From the NCBI GenBank assembly GCA_028822475.1, contig JAPKDT010000021.1, positions 1 through 14,889 on the forward strand: a DNA stretch of 14,889 nt. The letters are read 5' to 3'. The position numbers and the translations under genes were made by a program. The DNA comes from SAR324 cluster bacterium. Lineage in GTDB: Bacteria > SAR324 > NAC60-12. Positions 7,073-14,590 of the stretch are shown here, piece by piece; position 1 is the stretch's first letter; the number at the start of each line of letters is the position of its first letter. The notes under the pieces are model-generated. The model did not search any database. It saw only the letters and a program-made list of their open reading frames with translations, and was not told the DNA's origin.

Positions 7073-8404
7073 ATGAAACAATTTTATAATGACAGCTTAA
7101 TACGTTTATTATCTCATCTTACTTTTGTTGTAAGCATTTTATTTGTGTTTGTACTCAGCAGTTGCGCTACGACGGAAGAATCTGTAGGCACTGTCGCAGA
7201 ACTTCCGGTGAAGAAAAAAGTGCTTTTCAATCAAAGGACTGATGGAGGTAAAAATTCAGTTACTGTTATAGAAGAGACACAGGGCAACAAGAGGATTCTA
7301 CGTGTTGTTTTGCAACGTGGAGGACTGCAGTCAAACTTAATCCATACTATTGACAGTCCTAATTTTGTCATTGCAGTACCGCTCCAGGATGCAACTAGTA
7401 AACGTTTGAGTTTGAAAACCGCTGCCTTTGAACAAAGTCTTAAACTCGATATTGATCAATTACTATCACGTTATCTGTCGCCAGAACGTTTTAACGTTTC
7501 TGTAATAATTAATTGGGACAAAAAACTACTCCAGGAAGTTCAACTCAAAAACCTGCCGCTTGAGACTGATAACACAAAAGCAGAGACCAGAGATGATAAT
7601 GAAGACGAGGATGCTGATGTTAATGAAAACGCAAAACGTAACCATGAACTGAAAGAAGCCTTAAAATCAGTACAGGTAAGTGTTTTACTGGATAACACTT
7701 TGCCTGAAACTCAAGAACAATTTTTAATGAAACTGATCCCTGCTCAGGAATTTTATCTTGCTGAGCGTGGAGATACTGTCACTGTAGAAAGAACTTCTTT
7801 TCCAAAACCTTTCTCAGACAGCATTGCACCTTATGAAGAACAGATTGTCAGAAGGAAACTGAATGAGTTATTGTTGAAATATGTAGCCAAAACTGACTTT
7901 GTGGTAAATGTTAATTTTTCATTGATTGAAAGCAACGAAGAAACTAAAAGCACACCACCGTCTGCCAGTAATATAAAAATGGCGATAAATTTACTGCTAG
8001 ATGAAACTGTTCTTCCTACTGTTGATACTTTTCTGAAAGAAGCAGTCCCGCTGGCCATAAACTTTGATCAGCAACGTGGAGATTCGCTGGAAATTATCCG
8101 TAAGAATTTTCCGGAGCGTTCCGACAACTCTCTTTCACCGGAACAACGGGGTGCGCTTAAAGAATATCGTGCAAAAATACTTGAAGCTTTCCAGACAGGT
8201 GACTACGTTGCAGGTTTAGAATGGGCAGCAAAAGGTCTGAAAGTCGCCGTGAAGCGTTCGGATAAAATATTTATTCTGAAAATGAAAGGCTCATTACATT
8301 TCCTCCTTGAAGAAAAAGAGGAAGCTCTCGAAATGTGGCAGCATGTTCAACGTTTAGATCCAAAAGATGAAGAGGTAAGTCAAATGCTGAAAAATCTGGA
8401 GTAG
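7073..8404 (+). CDS. Lipoprotein with two FliF ring-building-like domains and C-terminal TPRs
   Basis: This 443-residue protein has a lipobox LSSC, with Cys31 as the predicted lipid anchor. The next residue is Ala, so outer-membrane sorting is expected under the E. coli Lol rule. Two stretches resemble the FliF C-terminal ring-building domain (RBM3 type): about 116-244 and about 252-345. Each starts with a helix, runs through a strand (FNVSVIINW; FVVNVNFSLI) and ends in an RGD turn and strand (RGDTVTVER at 232-240; RGDSLEIIRK at 335-344). An acidic loop at about 162-185 interrupts the first domain. Residues about 355-440 form two TPR-like helical pairs ending ALEMWQHVQRLDP, nearly the same as the end of the next gene's product. 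Its stop overlaps the ribosome-binding site of the next gene. Confidence 0.7.
   Translation: MKQFYNDSLIRLLSHLTFVVSILFVFVLSSCATTEESVGTVAELPVKKKVLFNQRTDGGKNSVTVIEETQGNKRILRVVLQRGGLQSNLIHTIDSPNFVIAVPLQDATSKRLSLKTAAFEQSLKLDIDQLLSRYLSPERFNVSVIINWDKKLLQEVQLKNLPLETDNTKAETRDDNEDEDADVNENAKRNHELKEALKSVQVSVLLDNTLPETQEQFLMKLIPAQEFYLAERGDTVTVERTSFPKPFSDSIAPYEEQIVRRKLNELLLKYVAKTDFVVNVNFSLIESNEETKSTPPSASNIKMAINLLLDETVLPTVDTFLKEAVPLAINFDQQRGDSLEIIRKNFPERSDNSLSPEQRGALKEYRAKILEAFQTGDYVAGLEWAAKGLKVAVKRSDKIFILKMKGSLHFLLEEKEEALEMWQHVQRLDPKDEEVSQMLKNLE
8397..8401 (+). promoter_or_regulatory. Shine-Dalgarno of the third cluster gene, inside the previous gene's end
   Basis: GGAG (within 8397-8401) runs into the TAG stop of the lipoprotein gene and sits about 6 bases before the ATG at 8408. 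It is the clearest ribosome-binding site in the window. It implies translational coupling between the two genes. Confidence 0.6.
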
Positions 8405-8407
8405 GTA

Positions 8408-9547
8408 ATGAAAATAGTCAAAGTTTCTGGTGCAGAAGTTTCTCTTTACACCCTGCTGATTATCTGTCTGCTGAGCTTTTTGTTTGTTGACAAGTTAGGA
8501 GCACAGGAGAGTATCGGTAATTCAGACCAAGCACAGGCGGAAGATCCATCACCGGTAAAAGCAGCAGCTTCCGCAGAAAAAAAGAAATCTCTGGAAGAAC
8601 TGCTTGCTGTACCTTTTAATCAAATAAAGAAAGAACAGGAAGAAGAAGCCCTTACTGGAGACGGAAACGGTTCTGAAGGACAAAGTACAGCTAAAAAAGG
8701 TGATGTAAGACTACCTCCACCACCGGAGCAGAGAAAAGTTGAAAGAGATATAGAAAAACAATTAGATGTTATTTTCCGTGAAAAATTACCAAAAGAGTTT
8801 GTAGGTGTTTCTGTCAGCATACGTTATATTCTGGAAACTGTTCCTGTTACAAAACGTGATAAAAGTATTTCAAAAATAAAATTACCGGGATTCGAAAATA
8901 ATGTATGGGTGCCGACACAAACCAAGAAAATCGTTGGGATTGTGAATCAGGTAAGACCGTACACAACAATTTTTGCTGTGGTGAATACTCCTGTCTCACT
9001 CTTCAATGTGGAAGTGTTACGCCAAACATTGGATGATCGTGTTAAATTTCTCAACCTAACAGGTAGAGATGTGCTTAAAATGGTTCATGTCCCTTTCACT
9101 ACACCTGCAAATTCTTCTGTAACTACACTCGATAATGCCGCAGTTGAACTTGCAGACGCAGATAATGATAACGGTTCAATCAATGATGAAGAACCAGGAG
9201 TAAAAGGTCAGAGAAATAATCTGTCGGCAACGGATAATAATCTGGGAGCAGTTTTGGAGCCAAATCCTGAACTAAGGAGCATTGACATGAAGGCCAGGGT
9301 TGAAACTACACGCTATTTACTGCAGGCCCGAAAGGCTTACATGAGCGAGAATTATGACTCTGCTATAACCGCGCTCCGCAGAGCAATTGAAATAAATCCT
9401 TTTTCTTCACAAGCTTTTGCTATGCTTGGTTCCATCTATTACCGGCTGGGCTGGAATAGAATGGCATTAGAGAACTGGCAGCATGCTCTTGAACTTGATC
9501 CAACAAATGAGGGTCTTAAAAAATATCTCATGCGTTTGTCGCGGTAA
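8408..9547 (+). CDS. Periplasmic protein with a FliF ring-building-like domain and TPRs
   Basis: This 379-residue protein has an N-terminal hydrophobic signal (about 12-32, possible cleavage after LGA). A charged, low-complexity stretch follows (about 40-105). Residues about 108-230 resemble a FliF RBM3-type domain. It has an opening helix (VERDIEKQLDVIF), strands VGVSVSIRYIL and TTIFAVVNTPV, then helix VEVLRQTLDDRV and a closing TGRDVLKMVHVPF. The last segment corresponds to the FliF RGD turn and strand. Residues about 298-371 are two TPRs (AYMSENYDSAITALRRAIEI; YRLGWNRMALENWQHALELD). The TPR end is paralogous to that of the lipoprotein upstream. The gene starts 3 bases after the upstream stop and ends 2 bases before the next start. 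A periplasmic adaptor ring is my inference. Confidence 0.65.
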   Translation: MKIVKVSGAEVSLYTLLIICLLSFLFVDKLGAQESIGNSDQAQAEDPSPVKAAASAEKKKSLEELLAVPFNQIKKEQEEEALTGDGNGSEGQSTAKKGDVRLPPPPEQRKVERDIEKQLDVIFREKLPKEFVGVSVSIRYILETVPVTKRDKSISKIKLPGFENNVWVPTQTKKIVGIVNQVRPYTTIFAVVNTPVSLFNVEVLRQTLDDRVKFLNLTGRDVLKMVHVPFTTPANSSVTTLDNAAVELADADNDNGSINDEEPGVKGQRNNLSATDNNLGAVLEPNPELRSIDMKARVETTRYLLQARKAYMSENYDSAITALRRAIEINPFSSQAFAMLGSIYYRLGWNRMALENWQHALELDPTNEGLKKYLMRLSR

Positions 9548-9549
9548 CT

Positions 9550-11499
9550 ATGATCACAAATACAAAATCAAAACCTAACAAGCGAATATTCAAAATTCTC
9601 AGCAGATTATTTCTGCCAGTTTTAGTTTCCAGCTTAAGCTTAATGTTGCTTGCTCCATCATTTACTCTCAAAGCACAGGAACGTGTTAAGTCACTCAGCG
9701 TACGTCAATTTGAAATTGAAGAGGCAATCCGCAATGGTCTCAAGTATTACCTTGAGCCGAAGGATTATGTACTACGAGTCAAACTGTTTGGAGAAGAACG
9801 TTCGGTTAGTATGGCCAACGAAACCCTGCCAGGATTCGGACAACTGAATGCCCCTTCCAGTACAAGCGGCGCTAAATATTGGCAGATTGCCCGGATGAGG
9901 GTTGATTTGGTAATGCACAAAGAAGTTTCACCTTCAGTCAATTCCTACATCGGAGAAATTGTACCAATCCTCAGCGGTCTCGATTATGAACGCGGTGATG
10001 AGCTGATTTTTGTACCGATTCTGCCTAGTGAAGCTTTTCCGGAACTACTGAATAGACCTTCAGTAACTGAGGGTTTGCCAGATCCAATGGCAAAAGCAGT
10101 AGCTGAAGATGATAAAATAAAAGAGGGCGAGGAATCAGAAGCTGAACTTGCTGCAGCAGAAGCCGAAAGGTTACTCCAAGAAGAACCGTTCTGGTTAAGA
10201 ATGAGTGATATTGAAATAATTCTTGCAGGCATGCTGCTTTTTCTGATACTTTTGTTTTTCTGGGTGCTGTGGAAACTAAAGAAGGTCAAAGATATTAGCA
10301 CAGAACAATCCGGATATCCCGCACTAATGCCGCCTAACATGCAGACTCCACAACTTCCTGCAGCACATCAACAGGGTTTTGTTTCAATTCCTGATCCGCA
10401 AAATAATCTGGTTCAAAGTAATGGACATCCAGAATATAAGGTGAACGGTACCATGGTAAACGAGGAAAACGAACGTCTCGTTCAGGAAATAATCAAGCAA
10501 CTCGTAGGACGTGATGACTGGAAACAGGAACTCGTTCTTGAGATGTCACGTGACAAACAATCAATGGAAATGCTGACCCATCTTATTTCAACGTTGGGAA
10601 TGAGCGCATCAAGAACACTGTTCGCTGGAATTATACCTCAGAAAACATATTTGGAACTTGAAAAGTTGGCAGAAGAAACCGTACTCTCTGCTGAAGATGC
10701 AAATGCTGTTTTAAAAGACGTTCAGAAATTTTTACTCACCAAACAATTGACTGATCCTGAACAAAACGAAACAAATCCTTTCGGATTCATGGATCAGTTA
10801 ACAACCTCGCAAATCGGGTTTTTGATCAAAGATGAACCTGCAAAAATAAAAGCCTTCGTTATCGTACGGATGGAAAGTGAGGAAGCAGCTGAATTACTAC
10901 GTGAGTTGTCAAAAGACGAACGTACAAAAGTTGCGTTGGAAATGGGTAAATTACATGAATTACCGCTTGATTTGGTTGAAAAAATTGGTTTTAATCTTGC
11001 TGAAAAAGCGAGACATGTACCAGATGAAGGTACAGTAGGAGTTGATGGAGTTAAATTCATGGCGGATGTTCTGAGTGACTTAGACAACACAACCAGGGAA
11101 GAATTGATCAACGGCTTACGAACCTCAGATATTAAAATGAGTGAAAATATCGAGAGTAACTGCTTTATTTTTGAGTCACTTCCGGATGTACCTAAAGATA
11201 TTTTGCTGGAAGTTGTCCGTAAATTACAGCCTGATTCTGTAATTACTGCGATTTCAGGTTCTACCACAAAAATAAAAGAAGCTGCAATTATGTGTTTTCC
11301 TGAAAAAAGCCGATCTGCCTTGGTTTCGTCACTTAAAACAAAAACACCAGAAATAGAGGAAATCAGGCAAGCACGTAAATTATTTACTGTATCAATGCGT
11401 GATATGGCTGATGCAGGAAGACTTGATTTGAAAGACGTAAATTCAAAATTCTCACAGCAGAAAACACCCGCAGAGGCTAATACTGAAGCTACAGCTTAG
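9550..11499 (+). CDS. Inner-membrane FliF-like/FliG-like fusion protein
   Basis: This 649-residue protein reads as a shortened FliF joined to FliG. Residues 1-42 are a signal peptide or anchor (ends LKAQ). Residues about 50-156 resemble the FliF C-terminal ring-building domain, with LEPKDYVLRVKLF and the closing GLDYERGDELIFVPIL. A membrane helix at about 221-243 is followed by a KLKKVK stop-transfer and a Pro-rich linker to about 300. The cytoplasmic part has a helical stretch (about 305-400), a FliG middle-like domain (about 409-490, starting NPFGFMDQL) and a FliG C-like domain (about 497-625, with LDNTTREELINGLRTSD and FIFESLPDV). Flagellar FliF has RBM1-2 domains and a separate FliG, and both are missing here. 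DEPAK (428-432) replaces the FliM-binding EHPQ-type motif. VSSL (592-595) replaces the acidic RDDL-type torque helix. It is the last gene of the cluster. Confidence 0.75.
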   Translation: MITNTKSKPNKRIFKILSRLFLPVLVSSLSLMLLAPSFTLKAQERVKSLSVRQFEIEEAIRNGLKYYLEPKDYVLRVKLFGEERSVSMANETLPGFGQLNAPSSTSGAKYWQIARMRVDLVMHKEVSPSVNSYIGEIVPILSGLDYERGDELIFVPILPSEAFPELLNRPSVTEGLPDPMAKAVAEDDKIKEGEESEAELAAAEAERLLQEEPFWLRMSDIEIILAGMLLFLILLFFWVLWKLKKVKDISTEQSGYPALMPPNMQTPQLPAAHQQGFVSIPDPQNNLVQSNGHPEYKVNGTMVNEENERLVQEIIKQLVGRDDWKQELVLEMSRDKQSMEMLTHLISTLGMSASRTLFAGIIPQKTYLELEKLAEETVLSAEDANAVLKDVQKFLLTKQLTDPEQNETNPFGFMDQLTTSQIGFLIKDEPAKIKAFVIVRMESEEAAELLRELSKDERTKVALEMGKLHELPLDLVEKIGFNLAEKARHVPDEGTVGVDGVKFMADVLSDLDNTTREELINGLRTSDIKMSENIESNCFIFESLPDVPKDILLEVVRKLQPDSVITAISGSTTKIKEAAIMCFPEKSRSALVSSLKTKTPEIEEIRQARKLFTVSMRDMADAGRLDLKDVNSKFSQQKTPAEANTEATA

Positions 11500-11507
11500 C
11501 AAAGCTG
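11492..11507. terminator. Small hairpin at the end of the cluster, doubtful terminator
   Basis: CAGCTT (11492-11497) and AAGCTG (11502-11507) form a 6-bp stem with a 4-base loop that overlaps the TAG stop. No T-run follows. It lies in the 55-base gap region between the cluster and the convergent glycosyltransferase. Confidence 0.2.
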
Positions 11508-11554
11508 AATCAAATAATCTCCATACTTCAAGCTTAATCCGCATATAGATCTGT

Positions 11555-12604
11555 CTATTTATTTTCCGACTCCGGAATTAACGGCATAACAGATTGTGGA
11601 GTTATATTAGTCAAGCAACTCAGATAGTTCGGATTCCGGCATTTACCGCGACCGTCTCTGCTGCAAGGACGACAGCTGAGCACTTCCTTTGTTTCCACTA
11701 TTTGACTTTCCTCCAGAAACGGTGCATAACCAAATTCTTTTACAGTTGAACCAAACAGGACAATTACGGGAGTACTCACCGCTTCCGCCAAATGGCTAAC
11801 AGAAGTATCGTTTGTCACTACTAACCTCGCATGCTTGAGTAATTCTGCTGATTCCAACGGAGATAGTTTACCTGCTGTATTGTAGATTTCTCCGCGATAT
11901 TCTTTTTCAAGTTGAGTAGTCTCTTTTTCATTTGCACCTCCCACCAGCACAACAGGCCAACGATTCGCGATTAAATCCGAAATTAGTATACTGAAATTTT
12001 GCATCGGCCAGCACTTAAGCCTATATGAAGCAGAAGCTCCAATTGCAATAAAGCGATTCGACATGAGTCTGTTTTCTTCCATGAATTCCTTAACAACTAA
12101 AATAGAATCATTGTCCGGAAAAAGTTCCGTGTGATTTTTCAGTTCCATTTTAGTCCTGTCCTGTAAGGGACCTAGTAGGTGCTCACGCTGCGATGGAGAA
12201 TTTTTGAGGAAATTGATTTTGAAGCGGATCAGTAAACTCCTCTTCCAACTACGTTTGTTGATGGACCAGACTTGCGGACTTTTAAATAGTCCAAAGCCTG
12301 AAAGATTCCAGACTATCCAAATACTTCTCAATGAACGGTGAGCATCGTAAATCAACTCAAACTTTTCCTGCCGTAATTTACGTATTAGATTAGACAGTTT
12401 TGCTGGGGATTCTTGCCTGCTATGACTGATGTAGTGATCAATGTGAGGGTTGTTCTCCAGTACAGATCCTATTCCAGAAGAGCTCAGCAGTGTTATTTCT
12501 GCTTGCGGATAAACACGCTTCAATTCACGATAAATAGGGCTTGTCAGCACCAAATCACCTAAAGCACTGAAACGTATTATGAGTATTTTCCGTGGATTAA
12601 ACAA
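11555..12604 (-). CDS. GT9-family heptosyltransferase-like glycosyltransferase
   Basis: This 349-residue enzyme belongs to glycosyltransferase family 9, which includes the LPS heptosyltransferases WaaC, WaaF and WaaQ. These add ADP-heptose residues to the inner core on the cytoplasmic face. The N-terminal signature ILIIRFSALGDLVLTSP (about 7-23) and the nucleotide-sugar site VVTNDTSVSHLAEAV (about 262-276, followed by TPVIVLFG) are clear. The C-terminal cysteines at 311, 314, 322 and 330 follow the CxPC...C...C pattern common in WaaF-like proteins. The exact acceptor cannot be told. The start is a TTG (12602-12604), with AAAGG about 4 bases upstream. It gives the normal family N-terminus, and I see no better ATG. 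The gene is convergent with the FliF/FliG-like cluster and divergent from the small gene at 12698. Confidence 0.88.
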   Translation of the reverse strand: MFNPRKILIIRFSALGDLVLTSPIYRELKRVYPQAEITLLSSSGIGSVLENNPHIDHYISHSRQESPAKLSNLIRKLRQEKFELIYDAHRSLRSIWIVWNLSGFGLFKSPQVWSINKRSWKRSLLIRFKINFLKNSPSQREHLLGPLQDRTKMELKNHTELFPDNDSILVVKEFMEENRLMSNRFIAIGASASYRLKCWPMQNFSILISDLIANRWPVVLVGGANEKETTQLEKEYRGEIYNTAGKLSPLESAELLKHARLVVTNDTSVSHLAEAVSTPVIVLFGSTVKEFGYAPFLEESQIVETKEVLSCRPCSRDGRGKCRNPNYLSCLTNITPQSVMPLIPESENK

Positions 12605-12697
12605 ATAACCTTTAACAATTAAGCCGTAATTTCATGGAGTTTGCATCAGTTTGCTAAAACCAATAATAGTCATAACAAGATAAATCAAACCATTACA

Positions 12698-13078
12698 ATG
12701 AATATACATCAAACTACTTCCGAGATCCCGCAGAAATATTCAATTTCTGCAAATAATAATAAATCTTCTTTATCAAATATTCAAAAACTTTCAGTTGATA
12801 ATATTCGCGATCTTCGACAGCATTTTGAACAAGGAACATCTCCTTTACGTTCGGTTTTAGGAGAAGACCAGCATCAGACCATGATGGTTGCAATGTACGA
12901 AGGAACCGAAAAACTTCTCAATCAGGATGTTTCAGAATTTGCTGTGCTCGAATACCTAGAAGGACTGAAATTGACAGCCAAAGAATTACGCCAGCAGGGA
13001 ATTTCCGGAGAGCAGTTCAGAAGCACACTTCTTGAACATTCTGTCTCAACTGTCCGTGAGCTAGTCCGTTCTTCCTGA
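12698..13078 (+). CDS. Small protein of unknown function
   Basis: This is a soluble protein of 126 residues with no signal peptide or membrane segment. The first 25 or so residues are polar and probably disordered (Asn/Ser-rich). The rest is predicted helical (for example IQKLSVDNIRDLRQHFEQ, VLEYLEGLKLTAKELRQQG, STVRELVRSS). I do not recognise a family. The frame is open from a TTG at 12641, but I prefer the ATG at 12698 because the extra 19 residues are Asn/Thr-rich and poorly protein-like. Neither start has a good Shine-Dalgarno. It diverges from the glycosyltransferase and is convergent with pmbA, with only two bases between the stop codons. Confidence 0.6.
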   Translation: MNIHQTTSEIPQKYSISANNNKSSLSNIQKLSVDNIRDLRQHFEQGTSPLRSVLGEDQHQTMMVAMYEGTEKLLNQDVSEFAVLEYLEGLKLTAKELRQQGISGEQFRSTLLEHSVSTVRELVRSS

Positions 13079-13080
13079 AT

Positions 13081-14439
13081 TCAAGTTCCGCTGACAGACA
13101 TTTTGTCAATTTTAAATGCCGGAGTTAGAATAGAACTGCGTTCGTCTATTTCGCTGCCGATCATTTTTAAATTATTCAGCATTTCAGCAAAAGTACCTGC
13201 AATTGTAAATTCACTTACAGGTTCAGCTAATTTCCCGTCTCTAATCCATATTCCCTGCGCTCCCCGCGAAAAGTCACCGGTTACGATGTTTGCACCCTGA
13301 CCGGACATTGAGGTTAAATACAAGCCGTTTTTGACACTTGCAATCAGTTCCTCCTCAGTATAGTCACCAAGTTTGAGGATAAGGTTTGAAATTCCGCCTG
13401 AGTGACCATTGGAAACCATACCCAGCTTATTCGCAGAATATGTTGAAAGCATATAATTTTTCAACACCCCATTTTCAATCAAAACTAGTGGTTTTGCCTC
13501 AACACCTTCACTGTCGAAGTGACGGCTTCCGAGTTTTCCAGGAAGCAAAGGATTATCAATCAAATTGATTTTTGCATCCGCAATTGACTCATTAAGTTTG
13601 TTCAACAGGAAAGACTGTTTGCGAAACAGATTTTCACCCATCAGTGCCGACGCAATTTTACCCAGAAAGCTTTGAGCCATTTCTGAACTAAAGACAACCG
13701 GAACTTCCTGACTGGCAGGTTTCACCGCACCTAATTTTCGGAGTGTCCTTTGACAGGCTTTTTCAACAATTTCCTTTGATGGAGTTAAATTCCTGTGAAA
13801 ACGGGCTGCGCTGTACCAACCGTCAGTTTGTTTCCGGCCGACATTAGTTGATTCACTGGTTCCGTTTGAAGTTGATTCAAGATCATCTGCAATCATCGAA
13901 ATTCCCATGCTGTAGATAGTTTTTGTCTCTCCTTCTAAAAAACCATTCGAATCTGCATGTACCATGTAGGAAATGCTGTCTGAATAAAATGACTGTTCTG
14001 TTTTTAATCTTTGGTCAGCATCAAGACTCATTTCTTCCAGATCAAGAGGAATTTGCACTTTATCTTCGGAACTTAACTTGTCATAATCAGGATCAAGGAA
14101 TTCCAGCTCTCCTGGTGCACGTCCCTGTAATTCAGGATCTGGAAGGCTGTAATATTCGTCAGCACCCATATAAGGCAAAGCCTCCATAGTAGAGCGAATT
14201 AAAGGCGCGAGAGTCTCTGCTCTAAAATCATTTGAGGAGACAGTTGAACGTCGTTTGTTTTTTGAAACTGTGAGATGAATTCCGGAAGAACCTGACTCCT
14301 GGAGTGAATCAATCTTCTGTTCACGCACATCCACCTGAAATGAGGTTGACTTCGCAAGTGAGACTGACACCTGTTCTGCACCATATTTCTGTGCCAGATC
14401 AATGATATCTTTTGCTATAGTTTTATGTTCTTCCAGCAT
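13081..14439 (-). CDS. pmbA: PmbA/TldE-family protein
   Basis: This 452-residue cytoplasmic protein belongs to the TldD/PmbA family. In E. coli, TldD and PmbA (TldE) form a heterodimeric metalloprotease that processes microcin B17 precursor and degrades CcdA. TldD carries the zinc site and TldE is the partner without it. The C-terminal signature GDFSRGAQGIWIRDGKLA (about 388-405), followed by PVSEFTIAG, is typical. The N-terminal RxQKIDSLQESGSSGI segment is also family-like. I see no HExxxH metal motif, which fits the PmbA/TldE branch. The length is close to the usual 445-455. No tldD partner lies in the window. The ATG start gives the expected N-terminus, and no Shine-Dalgarno is visible. 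Confidence 0.9.
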   Translation of the reverse strand: MLEEHKTIAKDIIDLAQKYGAEQVSVSLAKSTSFQVDVREQKIDSLQESGSSGIHLTVSKNKRRSTVSSNDFRAETLAPLIRSTMEALPYMGADEYYSLPDPELQGRAPGELEFLDPDYDKLSSEDKVQIPLDLEEMSLDADQRLKTEQSFYSDSISYMVHADSNGFLEGETKTIYSMGISMIADDLESTSNGTSESTNVGRKQTDGWYSAARFHRNLTPSKEIVEKACQRTLRKLGAVKPASQEVPVVFSSEMAQSFLGKIASALMGENLFRKQSFLLNKLNESIADAKINLIDNPLLPGKLGSRHFDSEGVEAKPLVLIENGVLKNYMLSTYSANKLGMVSNGHSGGISNLILKLGDYTEEELIASVKNGLYLTSMSGQGANIVTGDFSRGAQGIWIRDGKLAEPVSEFTIAGTFAEMLNNLKMIGSEIDERSSILTPAFKIDKMSVSGT

Positions 14440-14477
14440 ATAGTTTAGTTATTTAAGGCTTTCTAAAAAATTTATTA

Positions 14478-14590
14478 TTGTCATTCCCGACTTGATCCAC
14501 GATCCAGATTTTAAAACCTGTTGAGTAGAAGAACTTAGGCAGCTCTCTTCAGGAGTACTTATCTACGTTATGCTTCACCCTGAATGACAA
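14478..14590. repeat. MITE-like or REP-like element with 9-bp terminal inverted repeats
   Basis: TTGTCATTC (14478-14486) is repeated in perfect inversion as GAATGACAA (14582-14590), bounding about 113 bp with no gene. The left end continues TCATTCCCGACTTGATC (14481-14497). From memory this closely resembles a dispersed palindromic repeat seen in many proteobacteria, but here the expected second arm is degenerate. No clear target-site duplication was found. It looks like a decayed non-autonomous repeat. Confidence 0.55.

Larger units (their letters stand above)
6029..11499 (+). other. Putative operon for an envelope-spanning FliF/FliG-like apparatus
   Basis: Four same-strand genes are separated by 36, 3 and 2 bases. 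Their products are predicted for the outer membrane (barrel), the outer-membrane lipoprotein layer, the periplasm, and the inner membrane with a cytoplasmic FliG-like part. Three of them share FliF ring-building-like domains (four copies in all) and two share the same TPR tail. No flagellar export, rod, hook, filament, stator or FliM/FliN gene is present in the window. The assembly role is inferred. Confidence 0.6.

Noticed and set aside
7766..8083. RGD motifs as integrin-type adhesion signals
   Set aside because: The RGD tripeptides sit at the closing turn of FliF-like ring domains, where FliF itself has RGD. They are better explained by that fold.
9984..10340. 118-residue open frame on the minus strand
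   Set aside because: It is a shadow of the fusion protein gene. The Ser-rich composition mirrors the Glu/Ala-rich sense strand.
10794..11267. 157-residue open frame on the minus strand
   Set aside because: It lies wholly inside the FliG-like coding region, is Ser-rich as expected of an antisense shadow, and has no start signals.
6029..11499. Ordinary flagellar operon
   Set aside because: There are no export, rod, hook, filament, stator or switch genes. The FliF-like part lacks RBM1-2, and the FliG-like motifs are altered.
11492..11507. Strong rho-independent terminator after the cluster
   Set aside because: The hairpin is short, overlaps the stop codon and is not followed by a T-run. It is listed only as a doubtful site.
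12641..12697. TTG start extending the small unknown gene by 19 residues
   Set aside because: The GGAG upstream is only one base from the TTG and the added residues are Asn/Thr-rich filler. The ATG at 12698 is preferred, though not proven.
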